Assembly: GCA_946407895.1 (NCBI GenBank)
Contig: CAMJQA010000028.1
Location: 1 to 39,787, forward strand
Origin: an uncultured Prevotellaceae bacterium
GTDB lineage: Bacteria > Bacteroidota > Bacteroidia > Bacteroidales > Bacteroidaceae
DNA length: 39,787 nucleotides
Direction: 5' to 3'
Made by a program: the position numbers and the translations under genes. This document shows positions 8,596-17,373 of the stretch, piece by piece. The stretch's first letter is position 1. The number at the start of each line of letters is the position of its first letter. The notes under the pieces are model-generated. The model saw nothing but the letters and a program-made list of their open reading frames with translations, was not told the DNA's origin and did no database searches.

Positions 8596-10464
8596 ATGGG
8601 AAAGTATATCTGCTTCATGCTTGCCGTAGTAATCGGGTCCATGGGAATGGCAAAGGAACCCATCCGAATACTGGATTTAAGTCAGTGGAACAAGGCCGAC
8701 CTGCATGACTCAGTCGAGGTATGCCGCCTGTGGGACGTAATGCACGCCACAGCAACGCTGCAAGGCATTGTCAACCGCAGGAACCCACGGCTCTACATAC
8801 GCTATGTCGTGAATCATATGGGGCAGAACGTTGATGACTATTGGTGGCAGAAGTATCGCCAAGCAGGTGAATGGCTCAGCAACTACGACACGCTTGAGTG
8901 CCACAACCTCATTGATGCCGTGCAAGCCTTCCGCAACGAAGTGAGGGGACTGGTTGTCTATGACCCTAAGGTGGCGGCAACCAGCAACGTGGCCAGCACG
9001 GTGGCTGGGGTAGAGAATCTCATTGCTGTACGTTACGACCCGTCTCCACAGAGCCTCTATTCGCAACTCCTGGCCTCCGGACTGCCTGTTGTTTGCCGGC
9101 TGGTAAACGAGGACGGTTCATCACTCTTCACAGGCAAAGGCCTTATTGCAGATACGCAAAGGCCTTCCAGTGGCTCCAAAAAGGGCGATGCTTACCTTTG
9201 GATGATTGAGCACTATCTCAAGCCAGGGCGTTGCAACACACGCTATGCCGCCTATTATATCGACCAGTTCTGGCGTACCGCGCCCACACGTACGATATCA
9301 AATCATCATCAGCTCACGAACCATGACTTCTTCGTCAGCAAGAGAGCTTTCTTTTTTGACCTCTCGCCTTGGGCCGATGAACCGGCGACAGATATGCCTT
9401 CGCAGCCTGATACGCTGGACAACTACCTTTTGCGCACGATGCTCAACCAAGCCTATCGGCAGAACCGCGGCCACCACTTCTGCTATATCGGCGGCTTCCC
9501 CTGTTGGGCCTTCAAGTACACTAAGCATGCAGGTGGATGCCACGCAGATGTAGCTACAGAGTGGGAGTTTTCACGCATCATATCAGCCTATAATGCGTTC
9601 AAGGATGCTGATGCTATTGGTCTCGGCGCCCTGGCTAACGCCTCGTTCTGGCAACACTTCCCCCTCAAAAAGCATTACCCGCAACATTGGGTAACCCGCC
9701 AAGAACTGCTCCAGAAAGGCTATCTGACGTCCGAAGGGCGAGTAGATACCAGCCGTCGGTACATGCTCTTCTATGTAGGCGACTACGATGCATCGTCGTG
9801 GGTAGCTCAAACCACACCCTTCCTATGGGACGATCCAAACCGCGGACGTGTACCTTTGATGTGGAGCATAAGCCCAGTACTGATGGAACGTGTTCCGATG
9901 GCGCTGCATAACTACCGCCAGACCGCTTCGTCGAAGGACTATTTCGCTGCTGCGGACAACGGAGCCGGCTATCTTATGCCTGGCATGCTTCAAGAACCTC
10001 GCGCGCTCTCCGGCTATCCCGATGGCCTCAGGGCATGGGCACACCATTGCCGCCGATACTATCGCAAATGGCACCTCACCATTTCCGGATTTGTCATAGA
10101 CGGAGAAGCACCGGCTCTGAATCAGAAAGGGCTCGACTGCTATGCCTCCTTCAGTCCCAACGGTATCGTGCCGCAGAAGATTGAGGGGACGGACAAACTG
10201 GCTGTGTTGCACGGAAAGATGCCGGTACTGCGTTCCGACTGGGATATCGTAGATAACGACCCCGTTAAGGCAACTGATGTCATTATGGATCGTATGGCAC
10301 TGCGTAAAGGATTCCCCTTCCACTGGTTCCGTGCCATCCTGAAATCCCCTACATGGTACGCAAATGTCCACGACGAAGTCTTACGCCGAGACCCTAATAT
10401 AGTATGGTTGGACGCTCCCTCCTTTTTTGAACTGCTCAGAATTTATCTAAATGATGAACAATAG
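8596..10464 (+). CDS. GxGYxYP family protein, putative glycoside hydrolase
   Basis: A 622-residue protein with a short signal peptide (residues 1-19, ending GMAK), so probably periplasmic or surface exposed. It has the overall shape of the GxGYxYP family: an N-terminal domain with the conserved region RLWDVMHATATLQGIVNR and a C-terminal domain containing the signature. Here the signature reads GAGYLMP (residues 456-462), with methionine replacing the second tyrosine. Members are found beside polysaccharide-degrading genes in Bacteroidetes and are assumed to be hydrolases, but I know of no established reaction. The ATG at 8596 was chosen because it precedes the signal peptide and clears the upstream gene by 7 bases. 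A longer in-frame extension to 8443 would overlap that gene. Its 3' end overlaps the GH16 start by 14 bases, indicating translational coupling. Confidence 0.8.
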   Translation: MGKYICFMLAVVIGSMGMAKEPIRILDLSQWNKADLHDSVEVCRLWDVMHATATLQGIVNRRNPRLYIRYVVNHMGQNVDDYWWQKYRQAGEWLSNYDTLECHNLIDAVQAFRNEVRGLVVYDPKVAATSNVASTVAGVENLIAVRYDPSPQSLYSQLLASGLPVVCRLVNEDGSSLFTGKGLIADTQRPSSGSKKGDAYLWMIEHYLKPGRCNTRYAAYYIDQFWRTAPTRTISNHHQLTNHDFFVSKRAFFFDLSPWADEPATDMPSQPDTLDNYLLRTMLNQAYRQNRGHHFCYIGGFPCWAFKYTKHAGGCHADVATEWEFSRIISAYNAFKDADAIGLGALANASFWQHFPLKKHYPQHWVTRQELLQKGYLTSEGRVDTSRRYMLFYVGDYDASSWVAQTTPFLWDDPNRGRVPLMWSISPVLMERVPMALHNYRQTASSKDYFAAADNGAGYLMPGMLQEPRALSGYPDGLRAWAHHCRRYYRKWHLTISGFVIDGEAPALNQKGLDCYASFSPNGIVPQKIEGTDKLAVLHGKMPVLRSDWDIVDNDPVKATDVIMDRMALRKGFPFHWFRAILKSPTWYANVHDEVLRRDPNIVWLDAPSFFELLRIYLNDEQ

Positions 10465-11695
10465 AAGCATAGTAATCATAATTGCGCTGGCAGCCACAAG
10501 GTTTGTTTCCGGAATGAGTATAGAACTGAATACTGATGCAATATCGCAGCAGCAGGAAAATGTGCGTTGGGAACAACGTATTCGTGTGCTTTCCCCTGCG
10601 CCATGTTCAGACGTGAAGGGGCGGGTGAAGGTACAGATGGAGGCAAAAGGGCTATCTCACATTGCCGCACATTGCTTTGTACTTAAAAAAACGCGCAAAG
10701 GAATTATCGCAAAAGACATCTCCTTGTTGCCGGAAGGATTTGTGCCTGAAACTGACGGCCGAGGCATGTTCCTCCTTAATGCCGATAAATTGCCACACGG
10801 GCCCCTGACGATTCAGATTACAGGCAGAAATGAAGAAGATGGAGTGAAAGACCTGTATGAACTTCAAGTTTACAACACAGGCGGCAAGCGAAACAAGGCG
10901 TCGGGGATTCCCGACACCATTCCCGCTGCTGCTCGCGGCATGAGGCTGGCCTACAGCGATGACTTCGACGGGCCGCTGTCTATTTCGCGCGACGGGCGAG
11001 GTACCCGATACAATGCCCACAAACCCACCTTTGGCGATTTCAGCGGATGGCCGTTCTCCGACCCTGTGGGAGAACTGAATCCGTTCCAGCAGCGCGACAC
11101 CTACCTCATCATACGTGCACGAAAACCAGAAGGAAGTATCGGCAGCACAGGGCTACTGGCTACTGTTGACATGGACGGCAAGGGCTATCGTGCTACACCA
11201 CCCTTCTACATAGAGTGCAGGCTAATGGCTCAGTCTGCACCCGGCACTTGGCCTGCTTTCTGGACCATAACGAACATCAACCATGGTCAGGGCGATGAAC
11301 TGGATGTCATTGAGGCGTATGGAGGATGGGGCGAGGGAAACCCAAACAGCACTGGCTACTGGGTAACATCGCATTTCTGGAACCAGAATGACGAAAACGG
11401 AGAACCTCTGAAACATCCCGGCCAGCTCATCCAGACGACCGGCCGGGGGCTGAAAACCTCTTGGAGTCAGACATTCCACACATACGGTTTACGCGTAGAT
11501 CGCGAGCTCACTACCTATTATTTGGACGACCGGGAAGTATGGCACCATCGGACCAACTCATTCTCGTTGCTGCAACCCCATGTACTGCTAATCAATTATG
11601 CCATTGGTGGCTCAAGCGGCTGGAAAATAGACCTTGAGCGCTACGGCAACACGTCAGCAATGTATGTGGATTTCGTTAGAGTGTTTGAAGAATAA
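10451..11695 (+). CDS. GH16 family glycoside hydrolase, secreted
   Basis: A 414-residue protein with an N-terminal signal peptide (about 22 residues). Residues 23-150 form a beta-rich region of unknown type, possibly a binding domain. Residues 155-414 are a GH16 jelly-roll domain, opening with YSDDFDGP and holding the catalytic motif ExDxxE as ELDVIE (E283 nucleophile, D285, E288 acid/base by family analogy). The single-residue bulge form is shared by laminarinases, agarases, porphyranases and carrageenases, so a beta-glucan or beta-galactan endo-activity is expected. Which one cannot be read from sequence. It overlaps the preceding gene by 14 bases and lies 24 bases before the GH97 gene. Two ATGs in a row open the frame. 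Confidence 0.88.
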   Translation: MMNNRSIVIIIALAATRFVSGMSIELNTDAISQQQENVRWEQRIRVLSPAPCSDVKGRVKVQMEAKGLSHIAAHCFVLKKTRKGIIAKDISLLPEGFVPETDGRGMFLLNADKLPHGPLTIQITGRNEEDGVKDLYELQVYNTGGKRNKASGIPDTIPAAARGMRLAYSDDFDGPLSISRDGRGTRYNAHKPTFGDFSGWPFSDPVGELNPFQQRDTYLIIRARKPEGSIGSTGLLATVDMDGKGYRATPPFYIECRLMAQSAPGTWPAFWTITNINHGQGDELDVIEAYGGWGEGNPNSTGYWVTSHFWNQNDENGEPLKHPGQLIQTTGRGLKTSWSQTFHTYGLRVDRELTTYYLDDREVWHHRTNSFSLLQPHVLLINYAIGGSSGWKIDLERYGNTSAMYVDFVRVFEE

Positions 11696-11719
11696 ATAAA
11701 TTACAAAAGTCTGAAATAC

Positions 11720-13627
11720 ATGAATTTATCGAGAGTTCTCACTCTACTCTCCGCTATCGTGCCCGTAACATTATGTGCACAAACCCTCAGCAGCCCCAAC
11801 GGGTGCTACCAGTTCAGCTATTGCGAAGTAGATGGTGCAATGGGCTACTGCATTACCTTCTGCGGCGATACCATCGTACGCCCCAGCCGTTTGGGTGTAG
11901 ACATTGAGAACCAGTTGTTCGAATCGGCACTGGCTGTGCCGCGAGGAAATAACGAGGACTGGAGCAACGACCTCGTTTTGCGCAGCGAAAAGCGTTGGGA
12001 ATGCGATTCAACATGGACGCCGCCCTACGGCGAAAATGCCTGCATACGCGACCACTACCGTCAGCTGGTTATGCACTTCGAGAAGGGGTCTAACGAGCAA
12101 GGAGCAATCAGCGAGGGGTACGACAAGCGCAAATTCTACGCAATGGACATCATTGTGAGGGCATACAACGAAGGGGTGGCACTGCGCTACCATTTTCCAG
12201 AAACCAGCAATGGCCTGTTCCTTCATGTAACAGGTGAGCGGACTGCTTTCTGTATGCCTGCAGGCACGATGGCATGGTACGAAGAATGGGCACAGGGACC
12301 CTACAACTTGCGACCGCTGTGTCAACCCTGGACTGAATGCGAACGCCCGCTCCTGATGCGACTTGCCAACGGCACCTATGTCGCACTGCTGGAGGCTGGA
12401 GTGCTCGACTATCCCCGCGGCAAGTTCAGCTTACGTGGCGATGATGAGTTGCAAGTGCTTCTCTATGGCAGCGTTGACCTCATCTCGCCCTACGATACAC
12501 CTTGGCGAGTAATTATGGCAGGGCAGAAAGCCATTGATCTGATTAATCATAAAGACCTGGTGCTAAACCTCAGCAAGCCAGCATCAGCCACCTTGGCGGA
12601 ATGGACTGCCAAGGCACCCGGTCGCGCTTTCCGCTGCACGCGTCTGGACAAAGCCAGCCTGTTGCGCAGTATAGATTTCTGCGCAGACTTCGGTATAGAG
12701 TATGTAGAACTGGATGCCGGATGGTATGGTCCTGAGGGTAAGGTGGAAAGCGATGCCCGACAAGCAGCCACTACGCGCGACTTCCGCATGGAAGATATCT
12801 GCGCCTATGCTCGGCAGAAGGGTGTTGGCGTATGGGTCTATGTAAACCAGCGGGCCTTGGCCAGGCAGTTGGATGAGTTGCTGCCCATCTACCGCCAGTG
12901 GGGCATCAGTGGCGTTAAGTTCGGCTTCGTACAGGTGGGTAGCGCCCAGTGGACGGCCTGGCTTCATGAGGCGGTGCGCAAGTGTGGAGAGTACCGTCTG
13001 CTGGTGGATATCCACGATGAATACCGCCCGACAGGGCTCTCGCGCACGTTCCCCAACCTGCTGACACAGGAAGGCATTCGCGGCAACGAGGAAATGCCCG
13101 ATGCCAGGCATAACGTTACCCTGCCCTTCACACGCTACCTCTGCGGTCCTGCCGACTATACGCTCTGTTACTTCAACAACCGCGTCAAGAACACCCATGC
13201 CCACCAGCTGGCAATGGCCGCAGTCTTTTACTCACCCCTGCAGTTCCTGTTCTGGTACGACCCGCCCTACCCCGAGGGATGTGACAATGCTGAACTTCAG
13301 TTCTGGCGCGACTGCCCCACTGTGTTCGACGAGAGCCTGGCCCTCGATGGTGAGCCTGGTGAGTTTATTGTTCAGGCACGCCGCCGAGGTGAAGAGTGGT
13401 TCGTTGGCGTTATGAACGGCACCGAGTCGCGCAGCCTCCTCGTCCCCACCAATTTCCTTACGAAGGGGCGCAAATACATCGTAACTATCTATAACGACGA
13501 CCCGACACTCACCACTCGCAGCAAGGTTTCCGTACAGACGATTCGGGCGAAAGCGGGCAAGTACATACCTCTGCAACTGCAGCCCAGTGGCGGAGCTGCC
13601 TTACATTTCAAGATCAAAAATAAGTAA
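11720..13627 (+). CDS. GH97-like protein with altered active site, secreted
   Basis: A 635-residue protein with a signal peptide of about 20 residues (ending LCAQ), then the usual GH97 N-terminal beta-super-sandwich, TIM barrel (about 280-540) and C-terminal beta domain. Retaining GH97 enzymes carry an Asp nucleophile after V/I-K. Here that place is Gly (G402 in GVKFGF), as in inverting SusB. SusB's two general bases (E439 in HHETS, E508 in HEAVRPTG) align with N376 (VYVNQR) and D433 (HDEYRPTG). Equivalents of the SusB calcium ligand E526 and acid E532 are kept as E451 and E457 (QEGIRGNE). It may use a modified mechanism, have altered specificity, or be inactive. It follows GH16 by 24 bases and precedes the next gene by 7, within one operon-like run. 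Confidence 0.85.
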   Translation: MNLSRVLTLLSAIVPVTLCAQTLSSPNGCYQFSYCEVDGAMGYCITFCGDTIVRPSRLGVDIENQLFESALAVPRGNNEDWSNDLVLRSEKRWECDSTWTPPYGENACIRDHYRQLVMHFEKGSNEQGAISEGYDKRKFYAMDIIVRAYNEGVALRYHFPETSNGLFLHVTGERTAFCMPAGTMAWYEEWAQGPYNLRPLCQPWTECERPLLMRLANGTYVALLEAGVLDYPRGKFSLRGDDELQVLLYGSVDLISPYDTPWRVIMAGQKAIDLINHKDLVLNLSKPASATLAEWTAKAPGRAFRCTRLDKASLLRSIDFCADFGIEYVELDAGWYGPEGKVESDARQAATTRDFRMEDICAYARQKGVGVWVYVNQRALARQLDELLPIYRQWGISGVKFGFVQVGSAQWTAWLHEAVRKCGEYRLLVDIHDEYRPTGLSRTFPNLLTQEGIRGNEEMPDARHNVTLPFTRYLCGPADYTLCYFNNRVKNTHAHQLAMAAVFYSPLQFLFWYDPPYPEGCDNAELQFWRDCPTVFDESLALDGEPGEFIVQARRRGEEWFVGVMNGTESRSLLVPTNFLTKGRKYIVTIYNDDPTLTTRSKVSVQTIRAKAGKYIPLQLQPSGGAALHFKIKNK

Positions 13628-13634
13628 TGCAAAT

Positions 13635-15995
13635 ATGAAAAGGACTTTTTTGGCAATAGTGTTGCTGACGGTAGCCATAGGGGCTGCAGGCCAAATTGAC
13701 TATGCTAACTATAAGATGGCAGGACCTTTCGAGGTAGTAGCCCGCGACGGCAAGTTCCGTAGTTCGAAAACTGGAAGCGAACGGGATATGCTGGCGGCAT
13801 TGGAATGTGCCCGGACGGGGCTGAACGCCAAGGCGTTGGAGATTATAAACGCTTACGCCGGAAAGCTGCAGCACTTTGACGGACATGATGCTCCGCTCTG
13901 TACCATTCAGGCTTACGATTTGGTAAGAGCAATGACCCTTTTGGCAGTTTACCAGACGAAGGAATGGGCAGCTATGGTCAGGCGTGCCATTCTGCCTACG
14001 ATAGACAAGTTCGAGGCAGACAGCCCCTATGCCAACGGTAACTGGGGAGCCATAGTGAACCGCTGCCGTATGGCCTGCGGCATCTTTCTCAATGACAGCA
14101 CCATTTATAATACGGCAGTGGATTACTATCTACATGCCAACGACAACGGTTCGTTGCCGAAGTATATCGGGCCCACCGGTCAGTGCCAGGAGACAGGACG
14201 CGATCAAGGCCACACACAGCTGGGCCTGCAGGCTATGGCTGACATCTGCGAGATGGCATGGGAAAGGGGCGACGACCTTTGGGGCTCATTGGACAATCGC
14301 CTCATGAAGGGATTTGAATATACGGCGCGCTATAACCTGGGGTATGAGGTACCTTTCGAGACGTGGACCGATTGCACAGGGCTATATAACGGCTGGACGA
14401 TGCCCGGCGAGATGGGACGCGGCAAGCTGTGGGACATCTATCAGCCTGCCTATAACCACTACGTAGGCCGCATGAAACTGTCCATGCCCTACACCAAGAA
14501 AGTACTCAAGCTGCAGGCCAAGGCCGAGCGGCAGGGCAAAAGCCGCCAGGTACAGGCACCGGGCGTCGCAGAGGGCGTCAAGCTGCATCAGATATTCACC
14601 TACCCTGCACCTGAAGGTGCTCCGCTGAAGCATGACTACGACGTGTTTATCCAGCCTCGCGGCAGCAAGGACTGGACGAGGATAGACACCTATATGGCCA
14701 AGGTCAATGCCCCGGACTCCGCATCAGCAACCGGGCATCGCATTTCCGAGATTTCCTATGCAGTATTTGATTTCACGGGCGATGTTTTCGTGCGCGTTGT
14801 CTGCCGCAACAAGAAGTTCCAGACAGCCCGGGTGCGCCCCGACTATCGCGGCACGATTGCCAATATTCAGAACGACTCCACAGTGCAATTCCTGCTTTTC
14901 CAGCCCGAGAACGTAAGTGTGGAGTTCGACGGCAACATCAGGGACAACCTGCACATCTTCACCTCCAAACCACCCGTAAGCAAGGACGAGGCTGAGCGCA
15001 AGGCCAGCCAGGAGGGGCGCCAGTTTCGCTACTACCCGCCTGGATACTACTCGGCTGGCGACACACTCTTTGTGGGCTCCAACACGACCATCTACCTTGA
15101 TGGCGGCGCCTATTTTACAGGAACCTTCGCCATCAACGATGCCCGCAACGTCAGCATCCTCGGACGAGGCATTGCCCGACCCGCTCGCGGCTACGAGGGT
15201 TGCCATGTCTATCGCTCTGAAAACGTCTGCATCGACGGCCTTGTTTGCTGCACCTGCCCTATCGGAGAATCAAGGAATGTCACACTTCGCGACGTCCGCA
15301 GCATTTCACATCCCGGCTGGGGCGATGGCCTGAACGTGTTCGGAGGTTGCAGCGACATCCTGTTCGACCGCGTATTCTGCCGCAACTCTGACGACTGCAC
15401 CACCGTCTATGCCACCCGCAAGGGCTTCTCGGGCTCTGTTCGCAATGTACGGATGACCAACTCCACCCTGTGGGCAGACCTGGCCCACCCCATCTTCGTC
15501 GGCCTGCACGGAGCGGCTGCCGGGCCGCATCCCGAGCGGCCTGACACGGTGGAACATATCACCTACGAGAACATCGACATCTTATGTCAGAGCGAGTGTC
15601 AGGTTGACTACCAGGGTTGCCTTGCCGTCAATGCGGGCGACAACAACCTTGTCCGCGACATACTCTTCGACAACATACGCATCGAGAACATCCGTCGGGG
15701 CAGCCTCTTACACGTGAAGGTAGCCTTCAACTCCAAGTACTGTGCAGCGCCGGGGCGGGGCGTAGAGAACGTTACCTTCCGAAACGTGCGCTACTATGGC
15801 CAGACGCCCAACCTCTCCATCATAAACGGCTACGACGAACAGCGACGGGTGAGGAACATACGCTTCCAGGGCCTGAAGGTCAACGGCCGGCTCATTTATG
15901 ACAACATGCCCGGCAAGCCCCGCTGGTATTCCACCGCCGACTACATCCCCGCCTTCGTGGGCAATAACGTAGAACAGGTGACATTCGAGAAATAG
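13635..15995 (+). CDS. Fusion of alginate-lyase-like domain and right-handed beta-helix hydrolase domain, secreted
   Basis: A 786-residue exported protein (signal peptide 1-20). Residues about 30-290 resemble the alpha/alpha-toroid Alginate_lyase family (PF05426): NGNWGAIVNRCRMACG and ETGRDQGHTQLG (E186, R189, D190, H193). Residues about 320-430 look like a beta-sandwich linker. Residues about 430-786 form a parallel beta-helix like GH28/GH49 enzymes, with repeated short strands and acidic pairs WGDGLN (D564) and NSDDCTT (D586, D587) placed like clan GH-N catalytic aspartates. A lyase and a hydrolase acting on one uronic-acid-containing chain would be logical, but this is inference. The ATG at 13635 is chosen because it opens the signal peptide and lies 7 bases after the GH97 stop. 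The last gene of the run. Confidence 0.82.
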   Translation: MKRTFLAIVLLTVAIGAAGQIDYANYKMAGPFEVVARDGKFRSSKTGSERDMLAALECARTGLNAKALEIINAYAGKLQHFDGHDAPLCTIQAYDLVRAMTLLAVYQTKEWAAMVRRAILPTIDKFEADSPYANGNWGAIVNRCRMACGIFLNDSTIYNTAVDYYLHANDNGSLPKYIGPTGQCQETGRDQGHTQLGLQAMADICEMAWERGDDLWGSLDNRLMKGFEYTARYNLGYEVPFETWTDCTGLYNGWTMPGEMGRGKLWDIYQPAYNHYVGRMKLSMPYTKKVLKLQAKAERQGKSRQVQAPGVAEGVKLHQIFTYPAPEGAPLKHDYDVFIQPRGSKDWTRIDTYMAKVNAPDSASATGHRISEISYAVFDFTGDVFVRVVCRNKKFQTARVRPDYRGTIANIQNDSTVQFLLFQPENVSVEFDGNIRDNLHIFTSKPPVSKDEAERKASQEGRQFRYYPPGYYSAGDTLFVGSNTTIYLDGGAYFTGTFAINDARNVSILGRGIARPARGYEGCHVYRSENVCIDGLVCCTCPIGESRNVTLRDVRSISHPGWGDGLNVFGGCSDILFDRVFCRNSDDCTTVYATRKGFSGSVRNVRMTNSTLWADLAHPIFVGLHGAAAGPHPERPDTVEHITYENIDILCQSECQVDYQGCLAVNAGDNNLVRDILFDNIRIENIRRGSLLHVKVAFNSKYCAAPGRGVENVTFRNVRYYGQTPNLSIINGYDEQRRVRNIRFQGLKVNGRLIYDNMPGKPRWYSTADYIPAFVGNNVEQVTFEK

Positions 15996-16000
15996 CCGCC

Positions 16001-16023
16001 GCAAAAAGGGGGCGTCTTTGCCC
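16001..16023 (-). terminator. Possible weak terminator between convergent genes
   Basis: On the minus strand a short GGGC...GCCC stem with a 6-nt loop is followed by CCTTTTTG. The stem is only 4 bp and overlaps the esterase stop codon, so this is a tentative call. Confidence 0.25.
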
Positions 16024-17324
16024 TATTTCAAATAATTATCAATAAAGTCCAGGCGTGGGCGCAGGTATTTCTCCTCCCAGTAGGAGCGCCAGGGCTCCGA
16101 AGGCCAGGCATGGGTGCGGAAGGGGGCACACAGCACGGTCTTACGGCCCGGTGCCACATTGAGCGAAGCCCAGACGGCTGAGGGGGGACAGGTGGTATCG
16201 ATGAGCCCTATCTCGCAGAATATCTCGGCCCGCGAATGGCGGAGCAGCTGGGCTCCATCGAAGTACGGCAGGGTGGCATCGAGCTTCCGGGGTTCTACAT
16301 TGGGGTTGCTCTCGATAGGCTGAGGCCAGCCGCCGCGCCTTCCGGCCCGCGGACCGCCCAGGTCCTGCATGGCCGGCACGTGAAGTACGACGGCCGAGAC
16401 GCGCGGATCAAGCCCAGCCGCAGCTGCAGCCTGTCCGCCACCCTGGCTCTCTCCGATTACGAGTATGCGCCGCCCGTCCCATTCGGGCTGCTGAGTCATA
16501 TACTCAATGGCCCGCAGCAGCCGCAGGTACATGCCGCGGAAGTAGTAGGTCTCCCTGTCGGCTGCATTATGATGGAAATAATTGCGGAGCGGACCGTCCT
16601 CGAGCATCTTGTAGTACTGGTCGCCCTGCCCGTTGAGCATTCCGTGGGCATTGATATCGAGGCTGAGGGCCCCGTTCCCAAGTGCTGCATTGCGCACGCA
16701 CTCCTCTACCGAACAGCGGCACCAGAGGCCGCTCACTCCGGCAGCGCGGCACAGCACTACGATGGGCAGGGTTCCGGGCTTGGCGCCCAGCGGCTTGCCC
16801 ATATAGGCCCGGACGGGTGCGGGCCCCAGGCAGTTTATCTCCAGGTCCTGGCACTCGTACTTGCCCCGATACTGGGAGGGCACTTCGAGGGGTGTCTTCC
16901 ATACCTCCATAGGCAGGGCAGAGAGCTGCGCCTTCAGTCCGTCCCAGTAGACCATCAGGTCGGCCGGTTCCTCGTATCCGGGGCGGAATCCCTCGGGAGC
17001 CACCACAAAGCCGATGGCATCCTTCTCTCCCTCGCCCGCCTTCAGTTCCACGCTGACGGCACAGGTGCTGTCCAGCGCCTCCTCCAGCACGGTAAAGTCG
17101 CCCGCCCGGGGCGGCAGGCTGAATTCCCGCCCCAAACGGTTATTATAGAACACCTGTGCGCGGAGCGAGTCGGTTCCCGCAGCATCGGCATGACACTTCA
17201 CAATGGCCCGCTCCCCCCGGTCGTAAACGCCACTTTCCTTGTTGATGGTAAGGTGGATTTGCTGGGAATAGGCGGGCAGGACGCCCGTCAGCAGCAGGAG
17301 CAACAGAATTTTAGACTTCGACAT
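16023..17324 (-). CDS. CE7-type acetyl (xylan) esterase, secreted
   Basis: A 433-residue exported alpha/beta hydrolase (signal peptide about 1-20, ending PAYSQ). Residues 20-115 form an N-terminal beta domain. The rest matches the AXE1/CE7 fold, with nucleophile S293 in GESQGGG, D376 in GLIDTTCPP and H405 in RTHAWP. CE7 enzymes remove acetyl groups from xylan and acetylated oligosaccharides. The ATG at 17324 is preferred. Another in-frame ATG at 17351 would add nine residues (MPFGRSRFK) encoded by a small GC-rich palindrome and the 7-bp repeats, which look like leader sequence. It follows the GH97 gene on the same strand by about 50 bases, so the two are probably cotranscribed, pairing deacetylation with glycoside cleavage. 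Confidence 0.88.
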   Translation of the reverse strand: MSKSKILLLLLLTGVLPAYSQQIHLTINKESGVYDRGERAIVKCHADAAGTDSLRAQVFYNNRLGREFSLPPRAGDFTVLEEALDSTCAVSVELKAGEGEKDAIGFVVAPEGFRPGYEEPADLMVYWDGLKAQLSALPMEVWKTPLEVPSQYRGKYECQDLEINCLGPAPVRAYMGKPLGAKPGTLPIVVLCRAAGVSGLWCRCSVEECVRNAALGNGALSLDINAHGMLNGQGDQYYKMLEDGPLRNYFHHNAADRETYYFRGMYLRLLRAIEYMTQQPEWDGRRILVIGESQGGGQAAAAAGLDPRVSAVVLHVPAMQDLGGPRAGRRGGWPQPIESNPNVEPRKLDATLPYFDGAQLLRHSRAEIFCEIGLIDTTCPPSAVWASLNVAPGRKTVLCAPFRTHAWPSEPWRSYWEEKYLRPRLDFIDNYLK

Positions 17325-17371
17325 TTTGAACCTTGAACGCCCGAAGGGCATTTGAACCTTGAACTTTGAAT
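17325..17371 (-). repeat. Heptanucleotide repeats around a small GC-rich palindrome
   Basis: On the plus strand TTTGAAC/CTTGAAC (17325-17338), a GCCC-GAA-GGGC palindrome (17339-17349), then TTTGAAC, CTTGAAC, TTTGAAT (17351-17371). The period is exactly 7 bp. The first unit directly abuts the preferred esterase start codon, so the array would be the mRNA leader or intercistronic spacer. Confidence 0.65.
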
Positions 17372-17373
17372 CT

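Noticed and set aside
16236-17336. Open frame of 366 codons antisense to the CE7 esterase
   Set aside because: Shadow of a gene with a complete catalytic triad; composition is not protein-like.
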